The notes beneath the pieces are model-generated. The model was not told the DNA's origin. It was given only the letters and a program-made list of their open reading frames with translations, and ran no database searches. 64,000 nt of DNA from Hymenolepis diminuta (lineage: Eukaryota; Platyhelminthes; Cestoda; Cyclophyllidea; Hymenolepididae), in contig CAADRB010000001.1 in NCBI GenBank assembly GCA_900708905.1, positions 5,735,224-5,799,223 of the forward strand, read 5' to 3'. Each line of letters starts with the position of its first letter. Position 1 is the stretch's first letter. Made by a program: the position numbers and the translations under genes. Shown here piece after piece: positions 1-13,400 of the stretch.

Positions 1-2321
1 TTTAAATTTAAATTTGACTGAAAATTACAGAAAAATTTTCGACGGAGATCAGGGGTTTTCTTGATTATCAAAATTGACTTTGAGTTTTTTAGTTTCCTGA
101 CAATTATTTACGCAGTATCAAATATAATAAGCAATTACAAGGAAAAACAAATTTTGAGTTAAAGAATTTTATTATCCTATGCAGTTGGGAGAACTGAAAA
201 TGCAAAGTAAATACCTGCGATTAAGAAACACCAATTACCTATCCGTTAGTGACAATTAAAAAAAATTCTAATTTGTTTAAATGTGAAGGGAAGTAATGAA
301 TAGAAACAATAAAGGAAACGGCATAATTCCTAATCTTGTATGTATGTTACAGTTATCTTCCACCTCAAAGTTTACTTTCTCCGCAGGTCGAATGGCTGAC
401 TACATAATCTTCTTGTATCATTAATCAGTAAGCGCTGTTGCTTCACGGATATGTTTCGGGGAATTCGTAACACATATCATCACTCAAAATAAAGAAGAAA
501 ATGCAGCATCTGGGTCAGCATCATTTTTTTTACTGTTTTAACCAATCCACTTTTCTTGGGTTCTAAATTTTAATCCAACATATAGAACATGCTGTATAAC
601 TTTTAATCTTATCCTCTACTCTGTTTTTAAGCAGACTTTTATGTAAATCTGGTTCCAAAGGATTTTGCCTTATTATTGGAAGACTAATTAACCTGATCTA
701 ATTTGTCTGGTTGTTTTATGTTCCCCCTTTTTATATGCTTTTTTAATGGTGCATGTCTTAAAATTAAAATTTGTTTGCTTCTGTTCAGCTTCCTTCTTAC
801 CGTCCTCTAGGTGTCTTACTGCTTTTACTATTACAAGTAATACTATTGGCTGAAACATGTCAGTTTCGAGTTGCACAAGCTCTTTGCTACCGCCGATGAA
901 GTCCAGATATCTAAGCAAACCATTTCTCGATTTAGAAAATGCAGATGCCGACAACGATTAGTGAAGCAGATCAACTTTAGAAATTCCAACCGATTGGCCT
1001 GAATAGTAAATCTCTAAGCAAATTGACTTCTTAAATATCAGATTTCCTTCTTGCTTTTATTTCAGAAATTGCGATGTAAAATGGGAAGGTGACTCATGTT
1101 TCCGTTAATCGGTAAACAAATGTCCCTTGACAAAAGTTCAACTGAAGATGTTGAGTCTCTATGGTAAAAGTGATGAAATGACTTTGAAGAACGTACTTTT
1201 ATTGAAAGAAATCCATAAATATCTTTACTTTAAGCGAATTTCTTGTTTTAATTTTAACTTTAGCCCCGAAAAGATGGTCTCTTTAAAGAATCAGAATTAC
1301 ACAAGTTATGCCGGATATAACCTACATAGCAACATATATATACATGCACATAAATTGAAAATTAAAATTATTTTATTGCCCAAAAACTAGCACCTTAGTT
1401 TTATTGTCCGTTTTATGATATGTTAGAAATCATGTTTACGCATTTCATAAAATTATACTTATCAGCAATAAATCTGGGAATATACGAACAAGAAATTGAT
1501 AAGATTAGAGCGAGAGCGCAATCCTATTTTCGATCAATCCCAATAACTTCCGTTTTTAAGTACTAAACAGTAATTAAAAAGGATTATAAAAATGTAATTC
1601 CTCTGATTGGTTCTGTAAAGTAAACAGTAAATTAAACATTGTACTTTGAAAGTGGCAGAGGAAAACAAATGCTTGACTTTTTATTGTCCAAGAATAGAAA
1701 TAATTCTTTCGGATTTCAAAACTGCTGCCCACCTTAATAAGCTGCTAATCGCTTTACAAGACTTACGACTTAAAGAATCCTTCCACACACATAAGATATT
1801 ACTTGCACCTTTTTGTATATTCAAGTAACCAGAGACCGAACTGGCCGTTGGGCCAAATGCCCTCTGTTAACGTCATTACAGTTTTAAGTTAGTAGAAGTT
1901 TATTTGAAGTTGATTTAAATCCATCAAAGCATTTAAAATTAAGAAATTTGTTTTTCTTTCAATAATCTACATTTTTGGTTTGATGTATTAAGCTTGAGTA
2001 CAATAAATCATCTATTTTATTTTTATTTGGAATTTAAAAAAAACGTTAATTTTCATTTTACCATTAATCATAGGATCGTTTTGGAAGATGAATTCAAACT
2101 TGAATCGTTCAGAAACGTTACTTTTTCGACCTTTATCTTTGCCAAATCAATCTAGGAGACGTCTTTTTAGGTGACAATTGATTTCAATCTATCCTGAAGT
2201 GATGTTTAATGAGAATGATTTGATCATTTCCTGCGATAGATATAAGTCTGTTTTTATTATATGCTACCTTAGCTTTTTCACTAATCGGAGTCCTCTAACA
2301 CTTGCATTTCTTAATTTTCTT
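1..2321. other. No gene seen
   Basis: AT-rich sequence. Short open frames only, none with splice sites or protein-like content that I would support. Confidence 0.5.
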
Positions 2322-2849
2322 TTACTCTCTTTCAAAATGAACTTCTCCATACAGTATTAGTTTCACCTTAGACTTGGTATTAGGGCAAATGGAAGCTTTA
2401 TTTGTTTCTTTAACAACCTCGGGCTTCTGAACAATAATTGAATAATATAAAGGATGGCAGTTGTTGAAAGCTGCTGTGATAGGATGTGGAGGCACATCTA
2501 AGAAATAAGGAAAGTCACTCATGTCGCTAGAACTTTTTGAAGGTAACCAGTGAAACCAACTCAATTTATTTTTAGAAATGTAAACACAAATGCACACAAA
2601 AATTTCTCCGTGAGATGTCAGCCGTGTACCATCTTTGATGTCCACTACATTGATTGACTTCTGTGCAGATGCTACGCCATACACCTTCACCGCCCATAAT
2701 GGGATGCTCTTGACATCTTATCATTCCCGATCGTCCGGTGTCCACTGGCATCTGAGGCCTAGAGTAGAGTCATTAACTGAATGAATACCCCGCTCTAAAA
2801 TCTTATCAAGACAGTACTGTGTGGCTTTGGTGTATTTGAATTCCTGCAT
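2322..2849 (-). pseudogene. Unrecognised coding remnant with two in-frame stops
   Basis: A single minus-strand frame reads MQEFKYTKATQYCLDKILER...LGLRCQWTPDDRE from 2849 to 2724, then TGA TAA (2723-2718), then DVKSIPLWAVKVYGVASAQK and on to 2322 (about 130 codons). Composition and lack of low-complexity sequence look protein-like on both sides of the stops. A plausible acceptor (cacatgcag|GAATTC) precedes it. I do not recognise the protein. It may be a broken gene, or a last exon ending at the TGA with an unrelated open frame beyond. Confidence 0.3.
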
Positions 2850-5732
2850 GTGGGAAAAGGATTCCAAAATGCTATTTGAATTCTTTGTTTATTTAAAATC
2901 GTGTTTAAAAAATGTTATTGAGTTTCACTCGTAACAATACAGCTATGGACGCGTAGTTGTAGTATTTGTGTTCAGATATGCGAAATATTCATTCTCGATT
3001 GGTGACTTAACTCTTGCTGCAGAAGGAAGAAACTGTGACCAATTTATTTCAAGATGCAAAGAAGGCAAATTTTTAATTTTTACTGATCCAATTTATCATA
3101 TTTTGCTCGAAATAAATTCGGGATGGTAATTTTGAGATAAATAAATCTAGGTTTTTTAGTACAACTTTGATAATGTGTGATGAATTATCCAACGGTTAGT
3201 GGAAGAAAGGAAACTACTAAAACTAAATCAAAGCACACCTGCTTGATTTCTGCCAATCAACACCACACATGTATTGGAATCATATTAAAGGCGGCTTTTT
3301 AAAGTAGCAGAACTCAAGACATTTTCCGTGAGCATAAAATTATTTACTTCGTTTCCTCCTTTAGTTTAAGTATTTAACTGTTTCTAATTGTTGTGTCAAA
3401 TTCTAGTCTTCATCAATTAATCAAGAGTTCGCATTTCGCATTAAAAATGAAGTAATTAATCTAAATGGAGTCAATCTGAGCCAAGTTCGCATACACTGAC
3501 ACTCATTTACATTGAGAATAACCACGACGTTTTAGACGATATTAATGCGGACACAGACGAGTATTAATGGCGTTTAGCATTCGTGCTAATGTTGTCATCT
3601 TCTTGGTGGCATTTTTAACAAAGCTCTAGAGCGTGGCACGGCTATTTCCGTCTACTAAGTTGTCTGTTGGCTGTTTTAAATAGACTCTTCTTCATAGTTC
3701 CGCTATTTTGTCTAAATTATTCTGGTTTAGTTCAGATTAAATTCAGACTCCCCATATAAACAATGCTACTAGTATCTAAATTGTAAGCCATGATACTTGG
3801 TCTTGTTTATAATCCTAAAATTAGGAGATACATAGCGGATCATAAGCCCGTAATTAATTATACATACTTTATGAACTTGCCTTTGTCCCTGATTACCATT
3901 TCACATAATTTCTCATTTGTTAAAAGACAATCACTGTTCACATTTAACTTTATACGTTCCTCTATGGAATTAATGCTCCTATGTGACTGCATGACTGTTT
4001 TAGGTCTGTTGAGTGGTACCATCTAATAACATCAATATTTAGCACTCGACATTTTCAATCACTGGATCAGCTTAACCTGACATGCTCAACCACAGAATAA
4101 GCCTAATGCAATATTTTTGACGCGGTCATGACATTTGCAGTCAACTACTATACGTTCTCCTCTTGATTCCTGACTCCCACTACATCTCAAAATCTCCGAC
4201 CGTTAAAATCTCTCCGCTCTTCATCAGTTTTACGTCTCCTTTTTTCTTTGCTTCTACGTCTTCTGACTGCCACATCACAATAGAAGCATTTAAAATGTTG
4301 TGTTTCTTCCTCATCGCTATACTGAGTAACGTAGGCTGCTGTCATAAAATCGCAACAGGTTTTCTTTCCACGCTCTTCAGCTAAAATTGCTTGTAGCACA
4401 TTTTTTATAATTTTTGGCAAAATTGAACTGAGTTCACAGATTTTTTAGTAACAAACTAATTTATTTACTCTTTTCGACTCATAAATTTCCAATAAATACG
4501 TGCCCGAGTATTGAAAATTGTCAAAGTACAAACATCCACAGGAATTTTTCCATCCTTTATTAAAAAGGGTGGTAAAAGAGTAATATATTGTTTAAAAAAA
4601 GATTCTGACCCATCTTTCCAAAAGAGTAGTTTAAAATAATGTCAAGCAGGCGCCGGTTTAGCCCAAGCCTTCACATTTTTCGATATTTTAAAACAAAGTT
4701 ACTGTACTTTTGCTTTACTGATGTACAGATGGAGGACCCTCTAGTCTTATTAATGCATCAAATTCAGGTATATTGAAGAAATGTCCAAAATTCAACATAT
4801 TTTACGCATATATCACGATTCAACGGGAATTCACGACATGAAGGTCAATATGGCAGCTTTTTTCAGGAAGTGGTATTCTGAAATAACTCTACCGCAAATA
4901 TTCCAACTGAGAAAAAATATTTACTGGTATATGGTTTCACTCCTACTTGTTAATGTTGTAAATAAGTGAAACGGGAAGATGCTTTATCATAGAGAACCTC
5001 TGCAACATTTCTTTAAATTATTGAACCGCAACAAGAAAAGTAAAAATATAATGCAGTAAATAGCGATAAGAAACCAGTGAAATGAATAAATTGTGCGAAT
5101 TTTGACAAAAGTATCATAAAAGATCTTCGATAAATTGCATAAAATATCAAGTGCTTTATCTGGTGGAATTAAAGGAACTTTTAAATTTCCATACGCATAT
5201 GTTAATTTAATTTTATTTGATTAAGTCTAATAAAGGATCGGACTCAGGATCCATGACATTCAATACGTTATTTACTGATGGGAGATGATGATAAGTTTCG
5301 GAAGATTTCCGCTTAGCTTTAGTTGCAAATAAAGCTTCTTTAAGCCATTGAGATGTCGAAGGTACTTCCACGGTTCTTATCTTTCAGTGCAGTAAGTGAA
5401 ACTGGAGTAGATGATAGTTTTCAAGAGTAGATGTTTGCGTTTATTTCATTTTTGTAATACCATTCAGTTAAAATTTTCAAATTTATTTTCTCGAGTGATC
5501 ATGATAACAATATGATATTAGGACAGTTCATACTTAATGTTATTTAGTTCTAATCCGTCTCCAAAAATATAACCTTCACCGTAGCATAAAAAGAATAATT
5601 TTATATACTTTATTAATTTTAATAGTAATTCTTAAGAAATTTTGCATAATTATTAAATTGAATTGAAAGTTTACATTGTTAGTTTAGTATTACTTTGAAT
5701 AAAAACCCCCTATACTTACATTCTGCTGCCTA
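2850..5732. other. No gene seen
   Basis: AT-rich sequence between the coding remnant and the gypsy tail. Opposing short frames at 4163-4420 are mutual shadows. Confidence 0.5.
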
Positions 5733-6025
5733 TCGAGGACGGAGATGGTTCTGATGACAATAAATTTGGCCATCGATGTTTACTTTATATTACACGCTAT
5801 TTCTTCTGGCACTGATGATATCTTCTGTCCATGTACCATTTGGGAAATTATCTCGCATCCAAAGCTACTGTGCTGATTTAAGGAGTCTTCTCATTACTTG
5901 GAGGTGAACTTGGGCAGTCTTAATTCCTTGGAAGAAGGGTATTAGAGACCGTTTTGGATCTTCGTCCCAAAGGAGCTTCGGTGGAACTGCAGTCGTTTAA
6001 GGATGGATGCAGGGTCTTTTTATTC
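5733..6025 (-). pseudogene. Ty3/gypsy pol remnant (integrase C-terminal part)
   Basis: Minus-strand translation, with several stops and shifts, gives LWMRDNFPNGTW, then ISARRNSV, YKVNIDGQIY and HQNHLRPR. This order matches the GPY/F-like tail of gypsy integrases, where a W-RD block, a basic patch, a Y-V-V-DG strand and an H-NQLRPR end occur in series. Upstream is a piece resembling the preceding linker. No LTR was found beside it. Non-functional. Confidence 0.6.
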
Positions 6026-6654
6026 ACGGAAAGAAATGTATCGCGATTATAGAATTAGGAAATAGCACTAATAAATACAGTAACTTTTCAGAAAGAGTCA
6101 TCTAACAATACCGGCAACTGGTCCTAGGACTCAAATTACTTAACGTATTTACCAATATCGTTCTTCAGAAACTTCACCTCTCATCCATAATTACGGCATT
6201 CTTTTAGTCATCCATTTGCCAAAACTTCCACATTTTCTCATATCATCAGATGTGGTCATAACTTTGAATAACTCCTTTGAATAATTTGGTCTCCTGTTTG
6301 ATTTTAATATACATCAATCGATTGCCATAATATATGCAAAGCATTGTTATAATTGACTAGAAATATTAATGAAAGTATTTAGAATAACAGCCTCTTCAAA
6401 TTATTTCTGTTTTTGGTGTTTAATAGAAGACTCATTCAAAGGTCTACTGATAAAGGGCCGTGTAGTTTACAATTTTTCAATGCTGTTTTCTGTTTACCCG
6501 CCATTTTTAACGAATCACTCTTGCATACCAGGCCAACCTTAATAGTAGCAGCAGACAGAAGCTGTTTAGAAGGCGTAGGCAGTCTGCATTCTGACAAAAA
6601 TTAATGACAACGATAAAGAGCCCGAGTCGTGAATAAGGGTTATATGAGAATGTT

Positions 6655-6673
6655 GGGGAGGGGGGGGGAGGGT
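6655..6673 (+). repeat. G-run
   Basis: Near-pure G tract (GGGGAGGGGGGGGGAGGG), rare in this AT-rich window. Confidence 0.8.
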
Positions 6674-7661
6674 TACAATGAATATGGGGCTCATAAGAGT
6701 ACGTATTAGAGAGGAGAAGGGGTAGGCTGAGGGCAGCCGGATAAAATCGCCCACAAATGCACACAGAAAATAATAAATTCGCCTATGCAGGTGTTAAATC
6801 CTGGGCCCGACTTTGCAAATAACTAAATAACTAGAAGGAGAGAGAAGACTTTAATTGTGCAGAAACTACGCCAAGCTTTAAAACGCCTAAAATGATCAGT
6901 CTGTCCTGGAAAGGAGGGGACACGTTTGTTATACCAACCAAATACTCATTAGTCATAAGAAAGAAGGTGGATCAGAGAGAATACATTTGAATAGAGTATG
7001 TGGAGACCAGACTGGGGTAGATCGATCGGAACGCACATCGATGCACTGCAAGAGGAGCACACCAGAATCGTATTTTAGAAAGTAATACTTGATCTATTTA
7101 TGAATCTAGAGACGTTTTAACCTATAGTTTTAATTTAATCCCTAATCTACTCACCTAAGCACATTAATGCTAAAACCTGTTAAGTTGATACGATTGAGGT
7201 CTTCCACTTACATGCAGTGGAGATATCATTCTAGCAGTTTCGCCTCGTAACTTTTACTTTTGCTATTATTACAGGTTCCACCCTTATTAATTTCAATCTA
7301 AGATTAGTTTGAACAAGAAGAGTGACCTTGAAGCTTGCCCATTTTTAATAAAATAGAGTAATAAAAATAATACGATTTATTCAGAATTTTAAAAGCAAAA
7401 CAGTTTGGTATTGTGGCACTGCCAATTTCATGCAAACTACCTGCAAATTGGTTCAACATAATTGTATATTAAAGCTGCCCAAGCCCATTAAGAGAAGTGT
7501 TTGCAACACTTACTTCGAGTATAGTGAAGGAACCATGATACTGTTCTTACAAGAAATTCACATTCTATTACTTCCCTTTTTACCAGAACGAACAAGGTCA
7601 TTTGGCCACCACACCACTGTATGTGCACCGATAGGCATTGAAATTATGACCTCTGACTTAC

Positions 7662-7734
7662 CAGACAAGCATGTTGACCGCGGCGTCACCAATGGTTGCA
7701 TTGGCCCAATCTGTGTCTAGTAAATGAGTCATCA
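7662..7734 (-). CDS. Candidate 73-nt internal exon, unknown gene
   Basis: On the minus strand a strong acceptor (caaccctttcttttag|TG) and strong donor (CTG|gtaagt) bound 73 bases with only one open frame, reading MTHLLDTDWANATIGDAAVN and MLV, with an N-glycosylation sequon. Neighbouring exons were not found, so the gene is not identified. The 96-codon open frame on the opposite strand (7430-7720) is taken as a shadow. Confidence 0.35.
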
Positions 7735-8159
7735 CTAAAAGAAAGGGTTGAGATTGACCTGGAAACAAATACTTCCCCAGATGCATTGAGCCCTGTGCAA
7801 ATCCAAATAAATTAATTTTTGGTTTAACATTTGAGGTGACACCGGCAATTATGGCAAACCCCTCTAAAATCTAGATATTGCGTTAAAATAAATCGCTCAA
7901 TGATTTAGTTCTCCCAAATTTCATCAAACTGCCACCATCCAATGGAAAGCTCAGTCATAAATCCAGACAAATTGACCTGAGAGTGTCCATGCAACTTTGA
8001 AAATTAAGTTTTATGTCTGTCATTTAATTGCTTGTTAAAGACCACAATAGAAATATGCAATCTAGGTGCCTTGGTGGACATGTGAATTACCTTTTGACAT
8101 AAAAAACTCAATATTTTACTTCTTGTATTCTTATATGTAGAAGATGTGAAAGAAATGTT

Positions 8160-8238
8160 GGATCAAGGTCAATATACCCCCCGGCGGGGGGTATATTGAC
8201 CTTGATGCATATTACGGGGGGTATATTGACCTTGATCC
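8160..8238. mobile_element. 79-bp non-autonomous DNA element with 8-bp TSD
   Basis: Bounded by GAAATGTT on both sides (8152-8159 and 8239-8246). The ends are a perfect 24-bp inverted repeat starting GGATCAAGGTCAATATACCC. Inside is one more copy of the subterminal unit CGGGGGGTATATTGACCTTG, with a 30-base period on the right. The 8-bp target duplication fits hAT, P or Merlin-type transposases; the GG start is more like Merlin than hAT, but the class is not proved. No coding capacity. Confidence 0.85.
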
Positions 8239-8249
8239 GAAATGTTCTC

Positions 8250-10240
8250 TACGATTCGATTTTGTAAATGTCCTGAGAATTTGAATTTAATTAAACTGGC
8301 AATCATCATCGCCATTTACTGTTTGTTAAATAAATTGAAAATTGTTACGAACTATTGCATTGTTTATTTATTCCAAAGGATAGTTTTTGCTAAATTAATT
8401 ACAGTGGTAATTTATCATCCCTGCGAGTGTATACGTAAGTCATCTGACTTATGCAGAAGGCAATGGGGATAACATATTACTTATGAAAAATTTTGCTCTA
8501 CATAGTCCAGTATAATGCAGAAATGCTAATTTTTAAACACCAGGGAAATTTCAGATAGAGAAAATGGCTGAAATTTGACCATAAAAACAGTTTTATTTTT
8601 ACATTTTGAGTTGGCTGGCATTAAAATAAACAAAAATTGAAGCTTTCACTAAAATAAGTAAATCCTTTCAATTAAATTTAAATCCTTCACTAAGTAGTTC
8701 TATCCAACACTTGATTGTCGTGGTTTTTCATTATTTAGTTCTTGCTACGGCGGTCAGTCAGCCAGTGACGCCACTTATTTGCCACTCCCTACCTCTTACT
8801 AACAGTCATGTTGCTCTCTAATAAGGCAACAAAGTACCATTCAATGAACATATTCAAAGTCCATTTACGCTGACCTCTTCAAACATCCCCATTATCTAAG
8901 TTTTTGGTTGGGTCACTTTGAACAACAATCAAACACTTTAACAATGGCAATATCAATTTAGAGTTTAACGAGACTGAAATATAATAAAACTTCAACTAAC
9001 TTCCCAAAGTCAAACTCAGTGAAGCGAAAACCCTTATTCAGCGACTAATTCATCGGCAACTATTAAGAACAGCCAACTGATAAAAGGAAACTCTCTTTGA
9101 TTGGCTAAACGAGTTTTCTACTTTGGGTGTTAAAGGGTAAAAGTTGATTATGCATGCCGGTGTACATGTCTGTTAACGTAACCTGATGTTGCAAATCGTT
9201 TTTACCCTAAATTTTCATACTTCTTCAGTGGAGTCCACTTTAAACAGACTAAAACTGATTAAATACATTCAAATAGAAAATCAATTGTGCTTCGAAAGAA
9301 AAAAGATATGCTTGTGTTCCGCAGCAATCTAAGGCCTCAAATTCCAAAATGAAGGTAAATATAATGAAAGAAGAAAAAAGCATGCTAAATGAAGAATGGA
9401 TTACCTGGATACATTTCTTTCACTTAATTACCTGATATTGAGCCCTAGTGGATAATCTTTTGAAGTCAGAATGTAAGAAATAATTAAAATAGATGCTCTT
9501 TAACTTGCAATTAATTTTTGATGGGGACTTTGCTTTTACCATCTTACTTCACCAGTAATAGAATAAATATACCTTCTTGAATCGCAAAATGGAAGGGAGT
9601 CTATTCTTCTATATCTACAGAAGTGTAGATAAAATAAATTTTAGTGCACTTTTGGCCAGCTTACTAAAGAAGTTTAATGAGTTTATATTGGTTCCTCTAG
9701 TGTGTAACTCACAGATTGTCAGACAGAATGAATGACATTAGCTAATGCCATCGGGCTTATGAAAGGCTATCATTATCCATGTCTATGTGGAGTTGAATTT
9801 GCTTTCTTTACTTTTGTGGCATTTGACTGATCTTTCTTCTGTCCAGTTTTAACCACTTACTAGTAAGAACTTTTCTCGCGACCTCTGTCCATCCATATTT
9901 GAACGCTGAATATTTTCATTCCGATTTAACAAAGCCTTGTATTTCCACTCTATAGCATTTACGGGTCTACTCTTAATGGTTTTACGAAGCTTGAACGAAT
10001 GCGAAACCGGCTTTTTATTTTTTTGCAAGTCCATGCAATCGAGTCAAAATGAAAACCGTACCTTATTTAAAAACTGCCATCGTGCATGGTGATATCATTG
10101 TTGGAACAGTGGCTAATGTGCCCATTTGTATAGTCAGAGGACCACAGGTTCGATATTCATCAGTGCCCAAGCAGTGAGCGGAATAGCCAGTGACAATAGT
10201 TATGCATAGCTAATAAAGAGGTTAAAGCGTGACTCATCAT
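8250..10240. other. No gene seen
   Basis: Unique AT-rich DNA. A GCCAATCA on the minus strand near 9100-9107 lacks a TATA box and a signal-peptide exon. Confidence 0.5.
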
Positions 10241-10242
10241 AT

Positions 10243-10431
10243 TTGTGGCAGTCTCTCAAATTGATGAGTTTCGTATTCTGTCTTACACTAAAACCGCAGG
10301 GTATGCCCCAGAAAACTCCCATTCATTTAGACATTGTCTGTGAAGTCATGCAAAACATACCCAGAAAACGCAGCGATTTTGCACTTACATTGGATAGACT
10401 TTTTCAGCAACTTTCAAGTCTTCTGGTTTGA
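10243..10431 (+). pseudogene. Possible piggyBac transposase fragment
   Basis: A 62-codon open stretch without an ATG start. Its end reads IVCEVMQNIPRKRSDFALTL then DRLFQQLSSL, which recalls the piggyBac transposase pattern of a helix, a basic turn, [KR]L[TY]FDN[FY]FTS and L. The catalytic Asp may be the D of DRLF. Too short to be sure; it could be chance. Confidence 0.28.
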
Positions 10432-10439
10432 GGTACAAT

Positions 10440-13400
10440 GATGCTAGCAGATTAGTGGTCAAAAGTGATGAGCTTTAGATATTTCAGGATTCACGGTAAG
10501 TAACAGAGAACAAGAATCTGAGTTTCTCCTCAGAGAATCTCTATAGTTATTAAAAATGCTTTCCTAAATAGTTTTATGAATCGTTGCAAAATTTTTATAT
10601 TTGATAATGTGTACGATAAGGACCGTTAATTAGACGCCGTGTGACTCAGAAATCATTGCTTATGAAACTATCCAACGTTTTACAATAGTGGAGGAAAAAT
10701 AATGTTACTTAAGTCTTCCAGTAAATTACAAAGAGGACGTAAAAGTTGGAAATGGACGAGTAATTTCGTAGCGACATACATAATATTCACATTGCCATAA
10801 GGTTCTTTAAAACTCTGTATATGGGTGCTAAAATTAAACACTCAATTGCGATGTTAAGGGAATTATTTGTCTTTAATAATCTTGCTAAACGGGGATTATT
10901 AGACAAGATTATTTTAAACTAAGCTGAATCATCGTTTTGAAAAATATAAATCGCTCTCTTCGACTTTGCATTTGGGATCCAAGGTGATGGTGGTCATATT
11001 TAGACTTACTCAACGGTACTAGGTAAAACTTAGCTCGGCCGTTCAATCACCATGTAACTTTTCCATCAGCAACTTTTAGAATTGTTAATGAGGGAACAAT
11101 AAAAATAGTGTGCATTAAAGATTATCCGGACGATTAAATTTTCGACAAAAAGTCAAATTATCACCAAAACAGGAAATTTCAAAAAATTGTTTGATGGCAT
11201 AGATAATGACCATAGTTTCAGATCTAAACAACAGTCAAGGCCACGGATTTTATATTGGAGCGGTTTTAGCAATCTTTTTGCGTAAATTGAATTTCAAACA
11301 AATAGACTTATATAAAAAATTATTTTTAAATACATGGTTTTTTAAGAAAAGTTAATGCTGATTTACTGTTACAATAAAAATCAAAACAGAGATAGAAATT
11401 ATGTCACACCTAGGTGTCCCAAATCTGACCAAGTTCGAGTGTTCGGACAGATTTGAAGTGGTTTTTGAACTGAAGCAAATGTAAACCTTACCTCCAGAGA
11501 ACCGAATTTAAAAGCAGTCTTCACCAAATCACCACAAAAGTCAAATTTTAAAAAAATTTTTCACGCCATTTTTTCTGTTTTGATGTAAAAATGGGCCGCA
11601 ATTTATATTCAATAAGGATTTCACATATCGGCCAACAAAGTGGCTTTTCTTGACTGTTTGGACATAACTTTCGCTTTAAATATAGCACCATGTTTTATTG
11701 ACACTTAGCTGTGGGACTAGGTACAGCTGTTTTGCCCATTTAATATATATTTTGCTCTTACGATCTCCACTCTCTTCTGCTGAAAGATTGGCATTTACTT
11801 TCCCAAGATACCAAAAGTAGATGATTACTTTTTAAACAAATGCAAGTACAAATACTTCAATAAATTGAAAATGATTTTCCGCCACTCCACACAAATATAC
11901 GGCAAATTTAAAAAAAATATGGCCTTTATTAATTAAGCTAATGTGTAAGTTAACCATACTATATTAATGAAACTATCTACAATTGATCAAATCTGTATTC
12001 ATCAGAAATTTAATTATTCATAAAAGGTATAAGAGAGAGACCGCTTCATTTTGCATTATGAGTTTTTCTAAATTGTCGCCTGTCAAATAGAAGTGTTTTT
12101 TTTTTTGTTGGAACAATACTAAAACGATGATCAAAGAATAAAAATATACGTTTATTCAGATTCTTTTAGAAATTAGAGGCATCAGAAGTACCCAGACCCT
12201 TTACTGTAAATATGAATCTGTGTACTGATAAAGAAGCCTGGCGGAAAATTTGCAATTGTTTAACTTTTATGAAGCCATACATAAAGCCCTCTAAAACAAA
12301 TATCAATATTCACAGGAAGATCGCAGGTTGTAAACTTGTTTATTTCTTTAATATAACGAAAAAAAGTTACCTTTAAGTCCTAAAAGGTCATATTACTTAC
12401 TGAAATATGATCAGACACTGCCGATTCGGAGTGTATCTTGTTAATTTATCATCTTTCAGTGATTCGGCAAGAAAGCATTTGTAAGTCTAATACTATTAAC
12501 TTAAACCCGGCCATCTCTATTATTATAAGTTACATCAGTGTAATTTAAGTTGTCAAATTTTACGAAGAGTTCAGTTCCTCATTCTTTGGAAAATTTTAAT
12601 TATTTTAAAAAAAGGGGAATGCAAACTTATCTACAGTATTTAATAATGATCAAATAGCTAAATCGCAAGAATTAATAATTATCAAAGTAATATCAAGAGG
12701 GCGAATGATACATAGTAGGAATTAAATAGAAACATTCAATTAATTAAAACCAATTTTCATTTTTTAGTGTTTTCTTTTATGACTGGATACATTTTACTAC
12801 TTCTTGCTATATTATTTTACAATTATTTTTACGATTTTACCTTTAATTTCCTGTGCGTTGGTTTATGTTCGAGATGGTCATAACCTGTTAACTAGTTCAT
12901 ACAGGTGCGCTGTAGGCAATTCTTTAAGTGCTAAGAAACAAACATTTGATGTTAGCTTTGTTTATTTAACACGTGAGGATTTTGAGATACTGGCACTTAT
13001 TTGAATTGTCTTCAAATAAACTGAAAAATAATTTAAAATACTGGAATGTCATCTGAGCAATCTGGAATGTGGATCTGAGCAAATACAGATCCACAGCTGG
13101 AATCATATCGGAAGGTGTACATTGTTTACTTAAAAAGATTAAAGAATGCTTGAAATGCAGATAGCAAGGAAGAAAATTGACGCAGATCAAGTCCTAGTTA
13201 AATTTAACTGTCGTTTGATCTCAAGTTTCCACCATTTTAAAAATTTTGCTGGATTAAATGCTTACCTAATAATACTTAATAGTTACAATCAGTATTGGTT
13301 TACATTATTTGCATGATTTAATACCAAAATAAGCTACAATCATAAAAAAAGGTTTTTGGAACAAAGAAAGCTTTGCATGAACTAACTTGACCAATAAAAA

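Noticed and set aside
7430..7720. 96-codon plus-strand ATG frame
   Set aside because: Antisense to a better-supported minus-strand exon; no motif.
9090..9115. Minus-strand TTAGCCAATCA as a fifth family promoter
   Set aside because: No TATA box at the 26-base position and no signal-peptide exon downstream.
10081..10200. tRNA or tRNA-SINE-like boxes (GTGGCTAATGTG and GGTTCGATATT)
   Set aside because: Box spacing is about ten bases short for a tRNA, the second box is imperfect, and no cloverleaf could be drawn.
12804..13004. Hydrophobic 66-codon frame that might be a signal-peptide gene
   Set aside because: It has no ATG (starts at TTG, stop just upstream), no TATA/CCAAT pair, and no family motif.
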